Shown here one piece after another: positions 43,533 to 52,181 of a DNA stretch of 64,000 nucleotides. Both the position numbers and the translations under genes were made by a program. The DNA is taken from assembly GCA_964526785.1 (NCBI GenBank), contig CAZGMJ010000001.1, forward strand, positions 1-64,000, written 5' to 3'. Origin of the DNA: CAZGMJ01 sp964526785. Its GTDB lineage: Bacteria > Planctomycetota > Phycisphaerae > Sedimentisphaerales > Anaerobacaceae. The notes below the pieces were generated by a model that had not been told where the DNA came from, ran no database searches, and worked only from the letters and a program-made list of their open reading frames with translations. Numbering within the stretch: position 1 is the first letter of the stretch; every line of letters begins with the position of its first letter.

Positions 43533-44306
43533 CTATAGTGATTCGGGATGCCGGTTCCCGGCGAAGAACTCCAGCACCGCTTGTCGTGTCTGTTGGATCG
43601 TGCGTATTCCCTGCGACCATGCCGTTTCGAGAAAGGTGCGGCAGGCGGTACTGTAATCTTCGTCGGCAGCGGCGGTGGGCGATAGCCTGCTGACAGCAGC
43701 AGCGCGGTCATAGACCAGTTCGTGCGGCTGTCGGCCGTCGCCGCTATGGACCGTGCTTATTTGACGGCAAGCGTTGAACAATCCTCCCTCGACCGTCAGG
43801 AAGAGTGCCAATTCGAAGCGATTGAAGTGCTCGGTGGGAACACCATTTTCACCGCAGATTTGCGAGTGCGCCTGCTGCAATGTGTCGGCGTGCAGGTTCG
43901 TTGCGAGCATGTGGCCTTTGTCGGCGAGGCGGCAGTACCGGCGCAGATCGGCGTCCCACAGGTAGGCGAAGTAATATCCAGAGCCGATTTCGTGGCACAC
44001 GTAGCATTTGCCGCCTGCTTGCTCGGCTGTTTCGGCTGAGGTTACGGCGTTGCTTGCTGCGGCGATCAACTCGATGTCGGCGGGCACGAAATTCAGCAAC
44101 GCGCACATGACCGTGGTCTTGCCTGCGCCGCCCGGTATAGCGCCAACCAGAAAGGACGCACCGCGGCTGATGCGAGCCATCAGATAGGCGGCCAGTTCGA
44201 TGTGCAACGTCTTCGCATCGAGCAGATCGAACACCGAGAGCATCCGGCCACCTCGCTGGTTGCACCGGTCCAGTTGGTCGCAATGTGCCTTGATTGCCTC
44301 ATCCAT
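43533..44306 (-). CDS. P-loop ATPase resembling type II/IV secretion ATPases, no partner genes
   Basis: A 257-residue protein. A Walker A motif (GAIPGGAGKTTVMCALL, about residues 56-72) follows a short N-terminal helical part, and KGHMLATNLHADTLQQAHSQI resembles the His box of GspE/PilT-type ATPases (ATLHANSA). A CHEIGSG segment may stand in for Walker B, and the Glu-rich Asp box is not obvious. There is no adjoining pilus or secretion gene. The length is about half that of GspE. It may be an unusual domain-level homologue; function unknown. Confidence 0.5.
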   Translation of the reverse strand: MDEAIKAHCDQLDRCNQRGGRMLSVFDLLDAKTLHIELAAYLMARISRGASFLVGAIPGGAGKTTVMCALLNFVPADIELIAAASNAVTSAETAEQAGGKCYVCHEIGSGYYFAYLWDADLRRYCRLADKGHMLATNLHADTLQQAHSQICGENGVPTEHFNRFELALFLTVEGGLFNACRQISTVHSGDGRQPHELVYDRAAAVSRLSPTAAADEDYSTACRTFLETAWSQGIRTIQQTRQAVLEFFAGNRHPESL

Positions 44307-44355
44307 AATGGGATTGTAATACCTGCCTGGGCCGATCAGCCGACAAGTTAGGCGG

Positions 44356-45738
44356 TCATCTGTACCTTATTCTATATAGCTGCAGCATTGTTGCCGGCGG
44401 TGCCTGTTTTCGGGGGCGATCGCGATTCGCACCCAGCGTTTCCCAGCGGAGGAAATACCGCCCTTTCTGCAGGTTGCTCGCGCCGGCATCGCTTTGGCGG
44501 CGAACCTGCATAGCCGGCAGCTCCGACCGCAATCGGGACAGTTCGCCCGGCCAGGGGCGCATTCGCTGCACTTTTCCGATCGGCTTGAGTGTCTGTTCGT
44601 CCAGTTGCCACGTGCCCGATCCGTGTTTACGACTGCTGTAGGGCTGGATCAGCCTGTCTTCAATATCGCACGAAGCGGGCGAGACGTGGATTTCGAATTG
44701 AATCGAACCTCCGCCCTGGAAGTACCAGCGGTAGTCCCAGTCGCTGGTCTGGTAGATTTTCCAGCATCCGTTTTCCAGCCGGGCGTTGTAAAGTTGCGTT
44801 GCGCCGTCGGCGTAGAATTTGTGATAGCTGATAATCAGGCGTCCGCGGCAGTCGAAACCGATCTTCGTATTACCATTGATCAGGCCGCCTTTGGCAGGAA
44901 CCGGATCGACGATCAGGCCGGGCGTATTGAGCGTCATTGGGAGTTCGATAGGCGATCCGGCGGCCGTTTGCCAGTGCACGAAGTCCCTGCTGCGTGCATA
45001 CGACAGATCGTGATTCGTCGAACAGTCCGGCGTATCTCTCCAGACCCAGCAAAGGTGGTAGAAGCCGTCGGGGCCGCGGACCGGACCTACGGGATAGGCG
45101 TTCATCCTGCCCCGGCCGTCGGTCAAAGGGGTATCGAGGAGTCTTCGCCAGGATTGCGTCTCGGTATCGTAGACGTTGAATATGCGAACACCGTTGCCGC
45201 TGCCGCCATCACGATAGGCGAAGATCAGTTCGTCGGCCGGACCCTTATAGAATTTGGGATAGGTGCATCGTTTCTCCCGCTCGCCCACCATCTGTGGTAT
45301 TCGCTCGAATGTGCGGATGTCGTATGGCTGGCGCGTGCGGAAATAGACCAGAGGTACGCAGTGCATGTTCCCGCTGAGGTGCAGGCGGCCATCGGCGTCG
45401 ACGGCCATCGTGATGTAGTTGTGGCTGTCCCAGCCGACTTGCGAATCGAGCTTCTGGAATCGCCATTGGTCGGACTCCAAGGTGCGCATGGCAACCGTCA
45501 TCCGGCGGTGCTGGTCGTAGAAGGCGACGTATTGATAGCTACCGTGCGTGAGCAAGGCGAAGCCGACGCGATGTCCGGACCAGACCGGCGCGATATCCAG
45601 GACTTCGGCGATTTCAGGCTCCATGTGATTCTCGGCCAGCGCCGGCGACATCCATATTCCCAGCATAACGAGCAACCACAGGGTGAATCGTGCGTGGCTG
45701 CTGTTGGTCGCTTTTTGTTTCTGTGTATGTATCTGCAT
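44356..45738 (-). CDS. BNR_4 family secreted protein (possible polysaccharide lyase)
   Basis: A 460-residue secreted protein. A signal peptide occupies about residues 1-36 (FTLWLLVMLGIWMSPALAEN). The rest is a seven-bladed-propeller type of the BNR_4 family: WDSHNYITMAVDADGRLH, MHCVPLVYF, CTYPKFYKGPADELIFAYR, GSGNGVRIFNV and NGNTKIGFDCRGRLIISYH. Members of this family include PL24/PL25 ulvan lyases, so a lyase acting on an acidic rhamnose-containing glycan is plausible, but the catalytic residues were not confirmed. It follows the tandem hydrolase gene by 28 bases and probably shares its transcript. Confidence 0.75.
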   Translation of the reverse strand: MQIHTQKQKATNSSHARFTLWLLVMLGIWMSPALAENHMEPEIAEVLDIAPVWSGHRVGFALLTHGSYQYVAFYDQHRRMTVAMRTLESDQWRFQKLDSQVGWDSHNYITMAVDADGRLHLSGNMHCVPLVYFRTRQPYDIRTFERIPQMVGEREKRCTYPKFYKGPADELIFAYRDGGSGNGVRIFNVYDTETQSWRRLLDTPLTDGRGRMNAYPVGPVRGPDGFYHLCWVWRDTPDCSTNHDLSYARSRDFVHWQTAAGSPIELPMTLNTPGLIVDPVPAKGGLINGNTKIGFDCRGRLIISYHKFYADGATQLYNARLENGCWKIYQTSDWDYRWYFQGGGSIQFEIHVSPASCDIEDRLIQPYSSRKHGSGTWQLDEQTLKPIGKVQRMRPWPGELSRLRSELPAMQVRRQSDAGASNLQKGRYFLRWETLGANRDRPRKQAPPATMLQLYRIRYR

Positions 45739-45766
45739 GAAATCGTTTTCTTCAGCGGCGCGGTTG

Positions 45767-47848
45767 TCAGGATCCGGTCGAGATGACCTCCATGTTCGGT
45801 CCCCATGTTTCGATCATAGTCAAGCCCTTCTTCTTCAGGGCCTTGTAGCAATCCGGCAGGTCGAATGCTTCCAATATACCGGGCACTAAAGAGGACAACG
45901 GCCATTCGTACATTTCGGATTCGGCAATGTCGGCGTATGAACTCAGCGTGTTCTTCAATGTCACATGGGTTATGTCTTGCGACAGGACGGCGGCGAACGC
46001 TGCGGGCGGTGCGCCCCATCCTTTGGCCGCGAGGTGTATGTCCGTGTGGCCGTTGGCCTTTAGCCACTGGAGGACGCGCAGCACGTCGAAGGTCCGCTGG
46101 CCGACGTACGGCCTGCCCAGCATGATCGAATGGATCGCATAGAAGTAGTCGCTGCCGTAGGCACTCAGATAGCTGTCGTAATTGCAGGTGTCGGGCTGCG
46201 ACTCGCCGATTCCTCGGACGTCGCAGGTATACAGCGTAGCCTCGGGGTTTGCTTCGATCAACTCCTTAATCAGGGGTTCCTGGCGCAATTCGACGTCGCT
46301 GGAATGATGCGATATGTAGAGAATTGCGGGCTTACCATTTCGAGGCGGGCGGGAATACAGTCGTTCATCGGATACGCGATACACAACCGCCTGTATGCCT
46401 GGTTCGGTTTCCACGAGGTAGGTGGTCCAGTGCCTGGCTGGATAGCCCCGGCCCGGCCAGTTCCTCATGATGCGATAGTGGGGCGCATCTTTGGGGAGTT
46501 TCGGCGGCAGTGCGAGTTTTCGCCGGATGAGCTTGCTGAGTTTGGCGACCGGGATATTCTTCGGACGGCTTGCGGCAAGCTGTTGCGATCTGGCTTTTGT
46601 GAAATCGAATACGGTTTTGGAGTCGAGCCGGCACACCTGGCCATCAGGGGCCGCATACAAAACCTCATCCTTCTCTATTGCCAGGTCCGGTTCCTTTTCG
46701 GCGTCGCTGATTTCGGTGGTGCGATTGAACCAGCGGTACATTGCTTCGCGGTTTTCCTGTGAATAGCCGTGGTACGTCGGGCCGGTGAACAGAGCGATGT
46801 CTTCGGCCGCGTCGAACAGGCCGTACACGTGTTTCAATTGGCGATAGGCTTTTTCCGTTCCGCGCACATCGAAATAGTCGCGTTCCTTGGAAAGGATAAT
46901 GACCGGCTTGGGCGCCATGGCCGCCAGGAAATCGCAATGATCGAGTCCCAGCGCCAGCGCTCCGGGCGGGCATTGTTCGGTATCGGCGGGCAGTTCGTTT
47001 TCGAGGTTGCTCAGGAACGATGTTACGAAGCAGCTCGGAGCGGCCATCGACCAACGGTTCTCGACGCCGCAGAGCCAGGTCGTCATCGTGCCGCCGCCGG
47101 AGTTGCCCGTCACGCCGATCTGCTCGGGATCAACCTCCGTGCGCGTGCGCAGATAATCGAGCGCCCGAATGCCGTCCCAGGCCCGCCAGGAGCCGATGAA
47201 TTCGCCCACGAGGAACTGCTGGTTGCCCGCATGCAGGTGCTCGCGTACGCCGACGCCGATTCTGGATTTGAGGTTTTCGTCGGGATACTGCAGTCGCTCG
47301 CCCTGGCCGATCGGGTCGTATATCAGAACGACATATCCCTGACGAGCGAGCCCCTGGGAGAATCCCTGATAGAATTCGGAGGCCTTTCCATTTGAGGAAT
47401 GGCCGCAGGTTCCCACCACGCCTGGCAGGGGAACGTCTCTGCCTTTGGGGATGTAGAGATTTGCGGTGACGAGAAAGCCTGGGCGGCTCTCGAACACGAT
47501 CTTTTCAATGGTGTATGCATCCCGCCGGACTGCTCCTGTGACGCGGGCGTTCAGGGGCGTCTTGTCCGGCCACGGGCCGAAGCTCTTCTGGATTCGGCCT
47601 TGCACATCTCTCACATACGCCGCGGCGTCGGCCCGGCTATCCAGCGCCATGCGCCGCCGACTGCTTTTGCGGTCGATCGCTCTGACCTGCTGGACGAAAT
47701 ACTCCTGGACCATTCGCGGGAAGCGATTCAGTGGGGTGTATTGCGATGCGGCCTCGGCTCTCGCAGCACAAACGCAGATAAGGCAAACGATGAAGAAGAG
47801 GGTGTTCGGCATTGGATTGTGGGGGAGTTTCGATTTGGCAGGGAGCAT
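45767..47848 (-). CDS. Tandem alpha/beta hydrolase, acetylxylan-esterase type
   Basis: A 693-residue secreted protein (signal peptide in residues about 13-34, NTLFFIVCLICVCAARAEA). The first alpha/beta-hydrolase domain has PGVVGTCGHSSNGKA, IYDPIGQGERLQYP and the nucleophile elbow GVTGNSGGGTMT (Ser near residue 250), with an Asp-His pair (GTEKAYR region and TGPTYHGYSQENRE). A second domain (about 470-690: ILYISHHSSDVELR, YTCDVRGIGESQPD) has no clear G-x-S-x-G and may be structural. Such proteins deacetylate plant or algal polysaccharides. GGAGG lies eight bases before the ATG. Confidence 0.8.
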   Translation of the reverse strand: MLPAKSKLPHNPMPNTLFFIVCLICVCAARAEAASQYTPLNRFPRMVQEYFVQQVRAIDRKSSRRRMALDSRADAAAYVRDVQGRIQKSFGPWPDKTPLNARVTGAVRRDAYTIEKIVFESRPGFLVTANLYIPKGRDVPLPGVVGTCGHSSNGKASEFYQGFSQGLARQGYVVLIYDPIGQGERLQYPDENLKSRIGVGVREHLHAGNQQFLVGEFIGSWRAWDGIRALDYLRTRTEVDPEQIGVTGNSGGGTMTTWLCGVENRWSMAAPSCFVTSFLSNLENELPADTEQCPPGALALGLDHCDFLAAMAPKPVIILSKERDYFDVRGTEKAYRQLKHVYGLFDAAEDIALFTGPTYHGYSQENREAMYRWFNRTTEISDAEKEPDLAIEKDEVLYAAPDGQVCRLDSKTVFDFTKARSQQLAASRPKNIPVAKLSKLIRRKLALPPKLPKDAPHYRIMRNWPGRGYPARHWTTYLVETEPGIQAVVYRVSDERLYSRPPRNGKPAILYISHHSSDVELRQEPLIKELIEANPEATLYTCDVRGIGESQPDTCNYDSYLSAYGSDYFYAIHSIMLGRPYVGQRTFDVLRVLQWLKANGHTDIHLAAKGWGAPPAAFAAVLSQDITHVTLKNTLSSYADIAESEMYEWPLSSLVPGILEAFDLPDCYKALKKKGLTMIETWGPNMEVISTGS

Positions 47849-48116
47849 ACGGCAATCCTCCAGTAGTTAGTTCTGCGGCGGATTCTTAAGATTCGTGCAC
47901 GTACTTGTGTGATCCGATCAGTTTTCGTACGATTCTAACGAAGCCGGTCCTTCGGGTAAACGCCAAATCTGTGGATTGCGCTATCTGTCCGAACGTGAGT
48001 CATGCGTTGGGCAGGGGGTGGGCAATCGATCAACACAGAAAAGGTGATACTAATGCAGGGGGGCAGGCCGTCTTAGCTGTAGCGGCGCGTGCGATCAAAG
48101 GTACGTGGAACACGCG
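47849..48116. other. Divergent intergenic region
   Basis: This lies between the divergent hydrolase (minus) and the hypothetical membrane protein (plus) and should hold promoters for both. I could not assign a convincing pair of boxes to either side. Confidence 0.4.
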
Positions 48117-48698
48117 ATGAAACAATTTAACAGGACACACAGGTACATATGTCTGGGTTTGATCGGACTAACAGCAGGGCTTGCGGGCTTGGTGGTTCTT
48201 CTGTCTCAGCCGTCCTTTTCACTTGAGGGTAGAAACGGGCTGCGGGCCAGGATTCTCATGCCCTCCAGATTTCGGGCGTTCGCAGTCGAGGATTTGGCCC
48301 GACGGGGGGATGTTTTCGGCTATAGCTTCGAGCTTGACCGGTCGGGCCTGAAGCGATGGACGCTGAAGATCACTACGCAGGGCAGGCACCGGGCTTACTG
48401 GGAAGATGCGTTTGAGGCGTACGCGCGGGAGCAGCAGTTGAGTGTGACAACACGATACGACCGCGGGTCGCGAATTGTGTTGAAGGGGTATGGTGCGAAT
48501 CGGGCCGCCCGGTGCTGGCTCAGCGTTGAGGAGAGCCCTGTTGATGGCGAGGTCGAACTGGCCTACGTGTATCAGGTAATTCCCAGCCCGACCGGGCTGG
48601 GGCGCTATCTCAGGTTGGTCACGTTCTACATCCAGCGGTGCTGCAGATTGTTCAGAGGCCAGTCGGTGTGGACGGATTTGGATACGCGAGCGACATGA
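48117..48698 (+). CDS. Hypothetical single-pass membrane protein
   Basis: A 193-residue protein with one N-terminal membrane helix (about 11-33, YICLGLIGLTAGLAGLVVLL) and an apparently extracytoplasmic remainder rich in basic and aromatic residues. I recognise no domain. GTG at 48105 would add four residues; the ATG at 48117 is preferred, although its ribosome binding site is weak. The next gene starts 175 bases downstream behind its own candidate promoter, so it is probably monocistronic. It may be a divergently read companion of the hydrolase operon. Confidence 0.5.
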   Translation: MKQFNRTHRYICLGLIGLTAGLAGLVVLLSQPSFSLEGRNGLRARILMPSRFRAFAVEDLARRGDVFGYSFELDRSGLKRWTLKITTQGRHRAYWEDAFEAYAREQQLSVTTRYDRGSRIVLKGYGANRAARCWLSVEESPVDGEVELAYVYQVIPSPTGLGRYLRLVTFYIQRCCRLFRGQSVWTDLDTRAT

Positions 48699-48749
48699 CT
48701 GGTGCTGCGCCAGTCTTTCGCATCGCCCGGGAAGAAGCACAAAACCCTG

Positions 48750-48778
48750 TGGAAATCGTCGGGCGAGTCCTGTATGAT
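48750..48778 (+). promoter_or_regulatory. Candidate promoter for the second Gfo/Idh/MocA operon
   Basis: TGGAAA (48750-48755), a 17-base spacer and TATGAT (48773-48778). Transcription would begin near 48785, about 90 bases before the ATG at 48874. Confidence 0.35.
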
Positions 48779-48873
48779 TGTCCTCGGAATACTATAACAT
48801 GCCGGCGATGTTTTTCGGTCCGCTGGATCGGTATCACTCGCCAGAGCATAGAAAATCGGTAGGAGAACACACC

Positions 48874-50220
48874 ATGGGTCAGACAACACAGTCGAGTCGT
48901 CGCGATTTTCTAAGGGCTTCTGCGGGAGCAATTGCCGCATTCACTGTCGTCCCCCGTCATGTCCTGGGGGGGCGCGGCCGGAACGCTCCGAGCGATAAGT
49001 TGAACATAGCATGTATCGGAGTAAGCGGCCGGGGCAAAAGCAACTTTAACGGCGTGAGCGGGGAAAACATCGTTGCACTGTGCGACGTGGATACGCGACG
49101 GGCCGGCGATGCTTTCGACAAGCATCCCAAAGCGCAGAGGTTTACGGATTTTCGGAAAATGTTGGACGCGGTCGATGAGAAGATCGACGCCGTGACGGTA
49201 TCGACGCCCGATCATACGCACGCTATCGCATGCATGGACGCCATTCGCAGGGGCAAGCACGTGTATTGCGAAAAGCCACTGGCCCATTCCATATATGAAA
49301 TCCGGCAGTTGATGGAAGCGGCCCGCAAGCACAAGGTCGTGACGCAACTGGGCAATCAGGGGCATTCCTTCGACTCGATCCGCATGTTTTGCGAGTGGAT
49401 ATGGGACGGTGCGATAGGCGATGTGACGGAAGTGCATGCGACCTGCGGTTCGGATTACAGCAGGCTGGAGGCTTTGGCTAAGCGTGATGAAAAGCACGAT
49501 GTACCGAAAGAACTGGACTGGGATCTCTGGCTCGGTCCGGCGCGGTTCCGTTCGTACAATCCCATGTACCTGCCCGGCAGTTGGCGCGGCTGGATGCCAT
49601 TCGGTTCCGGCGTGATCGGCGACTGGGTATGCCACGTGGTCGATCCGGTCTTCTGGGCGCTCGATCTCGGGTCGCCCACGAGTGTCAGGGCGGAAGCGAA
49701 TGGATACGATCCGAAAAAGCATGCCGACACTTTTCCGCACGGGACTAAAGTCACTTACGAATTCCCGGCCAAAGGCAAGCGCAGGGCGGTGAAGTTGGTA
49801 TGGTTCGACGGCGCGGAGAAAATGCCGAGGCCCGGCGATCTGGAAGAGGGCAGGGATGTGCCGCGGACCGGCGCCATCGTGGTTGGGACAAAGGGCAAGA
49901 TCAAATACGGTTCGCACGGAGCGGGGGGATGTCGTATCTTCCCTGAAAAGAAGATGCGGGCGTACAAGCAGCCGAAGAAGACGTTGCCGCGCGTGCGCAG
50001 TCATCATCAGGACTGGCTCGACGCCATCAGGGAGGGCCGGAACGCGGGTTCGAATTTCGATTACGGTGGACCGCTGACGGAAATCGCGCAACTCGGCATT
50101 ATTGCCACGAAATTGCTTGGGCAAAAGCTGATTTGGGACGGTCCGAAGATGCGTTTCACCAATAACAGCGAAGCCAACAAATATATCAACCCGGCGTACC
50201 GGTCGGGTTGGAAGCTGTAG
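48874..50220 (+). CDS. Gfo/Idh/MocA family oxidoreductase, Tat-exported
   Basis: A 448-residue oxidoreductase of the planctomycete type. A twin-arginine signal (SSRRDFLRASAGAIAAFTVV, from about residue 7) directs export. The Rossmann domain starts LNIACIGVSGRGKSN (about 44), and CEKPLAHSIYE contains the family's EKP motif, intact here, unlike the copy at 7423-8670. The C-terminal region has the GSGVIGDWVCHVVDPVFWALDL signature. An AGGAG site precedes the ATG at 48874 by eight bases; the open frame begins earlier at 48778 but without a signal. The lyase-like/nitrilase fusion follows 71 bases later, probably in one operon. Confidence 0.9.
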   Translation: MGQTTQSSRRDFLRASAGAIAAFTVVPRHVLGGRGRNAPSDKLNIACIGVSGRGKSNFNGVSGENIVALCDVDTRRAGDAFDKHPKAQRFTDFRKMLDAVDEKIDAVTVSTPDHTHAIACMDAIRRGKHVYCEKPLAHSIYEIRQLMEAARKHKVVTQLGNQGHSFDSIRMFCEWIWDGAIGDVTEVHATCGSDYSRLEALAKRDEKHDVPKELDWDLWLGPARFRSYNPMYLPGSWRGWMPFGSGVIGDWVCHVVDPVFWALDLGSPTSVRAEANGYDPKKHADTFPHGTKVTYEFPAKGKRRAVKLVWFDGAEKMPRPGDLEEGRDVPRTGAIVVGTKGKIKYGSHGAGGCRIFPEKKMRAYKQPKKTLPRVRSHHQDWLDAIREGRNAGSNFDYGGPLTEIAQLGIIATKLLGQKLIWDGPKMRFTNNSEANKYINPAYRSGWKL

Positions 50221-50291
50221 GCCCATACACGTCGGTTGATGACAGGCGCTGAGTGAGTTTCCGTGCGTGCGAGGCGCTACAGGAGGTGTAT

Positions 50292-52106
50292 ATGAAACGT
50301 AGCCATTTCGATCTCGCTGTGCCGAAGAGATGGTTGTGCTTGCTGGTATTTTTCGCGGCCGTCGGTACAATCGGGTGCTCCTGTTGCGCTGCTGCCGACG
50401 TTATCGAGGGACTGGCGGCGAAGTACGAGAGCGATAGAGGAATCGAGGGCGATTCGCATGTTGTTTTTGTTGAGGACTTCGAAGCGGAATCGCTGGAGGC
50501 GATCGGACAACGGTGGGAAAGCGTCAAGAACGCGGAGATTATGTCCCTCTCGAAAGACATTCCCGGCGGCAGCGGGGGCAGTTCTTCACTGCTGATGCGG
50601 CACGTGGGCGGTCGGGGCACGGGAGCGCATCTGTATCGGCGACTTCCGCCCGGGTACGATCAGTTGTATGTGCGGTTCTACGTCAAATTCGATCCGGATT
50701 GCTGGCCGATTCATCATTTTGTACATGTGGGCGGATACAATCCACCGACGGCGTGGCCGCAGGGCGGGGCGGGGATTCGGCCGAAAGGCGACAAGCGCTT
50801 TACGACCGGCGTCGAGCCGTACGGCGAGAAATGGCGATGGGACTTCTATTCGTACTGGATGGGCATGCGGTCGTCTCCGGACAATCACTCATGGGGGCAC
50901 GATTTCATTAACGATCCGGGGTTGCGTGCTGTCAAGGGGCAGTGGCAGTGCGTGGAATTGATGATGAAGATGAACGATCCGGTCACTGCTTCAAACGGCG
51001 AGCAGGCGATCTGGATCGACGGCAGGCCCTGGGTGAAGGACGGCCAGGTGATCAGCCATTTAGGGCCGGGCTTTCCGAAGGGCAAGTGGGTATGGGACAG
51101 CTTCATTCCCGCTACCGACGGCGAGCCGTTCGAGGGTTTTCAGTGGCGCGATGACGAAGATTTGAAGCTGAATTTCCTCTGGCTGCTGCTATATATCACG
51201 AAGGCCCCGGCCGGCCACGTGAGCAAGGTTTGGTTCGACCACATAGTAGTGGCGACCGAGTACATCGGGCCGATGGGGAGATCGGGCAGTGAACGATCGA
51301 GGAGAAACCGTACGAGCGGAGAAAGCAGCAGTGCAGCAATGAAGAACGTCCGAATCGCTATTTGCCAGATCGAGATTATTGATGGGGACCGTGCGGGGAA
51401 TCTAGCGCGGGTTGAAGAGGCAATTGTCGAATCGCGCCGAGCGGGGGCGCATATTGCATGCTTTCCGGAGATGGCCCTGTTCGGGTGGGTTAATCCGGAA
51501 GCGCATGAGAAGGCCCAGCCCATTCCGGGGCGGGATTCGGACCATTTGTGTGAATTGGCGAAACGTTACGGCGTGCACCTTTGTATCGGGTTGGCTGAGA
51601 AGGAGGGGGCGAAGCTGTATGATTCGGTGATTCTGATCGGTGATGACGGCCGGATTCTCGGTAAGCATCGGAAGATGAATATCCTGAGCGATCTTATGAC
51701 CCCGCCGTACACAGCCGGCGATGAGATTGACGTTGTCGAAACGACGTTCGGGAAGGTCGGCCTGCTCATTTGCGCCGATACCCATCGAGAGGACGTTCTC
51801 GACCGCATGGCTGCATTGAAGCCGGAACTCTTACTGGTCCCATACGGGTACGCGGCCAAGCAGGATGCGTGGCCCGGTCATGGCGAGGAACTCGCTTCGG
51901 TCGTCTGCAATGCGGCGAAGAATACGGGGGCGTATTGCATCGGCCCTAACTCGATCGGCGCCATTACGCATGGGCCCTGGACGGGTATGACGTACGGCGG
52001 CCAGAGTATCGCGGCGGCTCCGACGGGTAGAATAGTGGCCAGGGGCAGGGATCGGCAGGGGCATGTTCTGATGATCGATGTTCCAGTTGCTGCGGGCGGA
52101 TCGTAG
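50292..52106 (+). CDS. Fusion: polysaccharide-lyase-like domain plus carbon-nitrogen hydrolase (nitrilase)
   Basis: A 604-residue protein. The signal peptide (about 1-34) ends in GCSCCAAA. Residues about 45-330 resemble a jelly-roll lectin/lyase domain (DFEAESLEAIGQRWESV, YVRFYVKFDP, VWFDHIVVAT); its nearest look-alikes are polysaccharide lyases such as PL14-like proteins. A Ser/Arg-rich linker (GRSGSERSRRNRTSGESSSA) leads to a full nitrilase-superfamily domain, with catalytic Glu392 (FPEM), Lys460 (GKHRKMN) and Cys near 493 (LICADTH). No stop lies between the parts. ATG 51340 could initiate the second part separately, but only GAGAAAG precedes it. AGGAGG six bases before 50292 fixes the start. 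Confidence 0.75.
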   Translation: MKRSHFDLAVPKRWLCLLVFFAAVGTIGCSCCAAADVIEGLAAKYESDRGIEGDSHVVFVEDFEAESLEAIGQRWESVKNAEIMSLSKDIPGGSGGSSSLLMRHVGGRGTGAHLYRRLPPGYDQLYVRFYVKFDPDCWPIHHFVHVGGYNPPTAWPQGGAGIRPKGDKRFTTGVEPYGEKWRWDFYSYWMGMRSSPDNHSWGHDFINDPGLRAVKGQWQCVELMMKMNDPVTASNGEQAIWIDGRPWVKDGQVISHLGPGFPKGKWVWDSFIPATDGEPFEGFQWRDDEDLKLNFLWLLLYITKAPAGHVSKVWFDHIVVATEYIGPMGRSGSERSRRNRTSGESSSAAMKNVRIAICQIEIIDGDRAGNLARVEEAIVESRRAGAHIACFPEMALFGWVNPEAHEKAQPIPGRDSDHLCELAKRYGVHLCIGLAEKEGAKLYDSVILIGDDGRILGKHRKMNILSDLMTPPYTAGDEIDVVETTFGKVGLLICADTHREDVLDRMAALKPELLLVPYGYAAKQDAWPGHGEELASVVCNAAKNTGAYCIGPNSIGAITHGPWTGMTYGGQSIAAAPTGRIVARGRDRQGHVLMIDVPVAAGGS

Positions 52107-52181
52107 CAGGCCTATCCTGCCGTGATTTCTTGAGCAAGGGTCGCCCTTGAGGACATTCGTCCGGGGCGGCCGCAATGTTAC

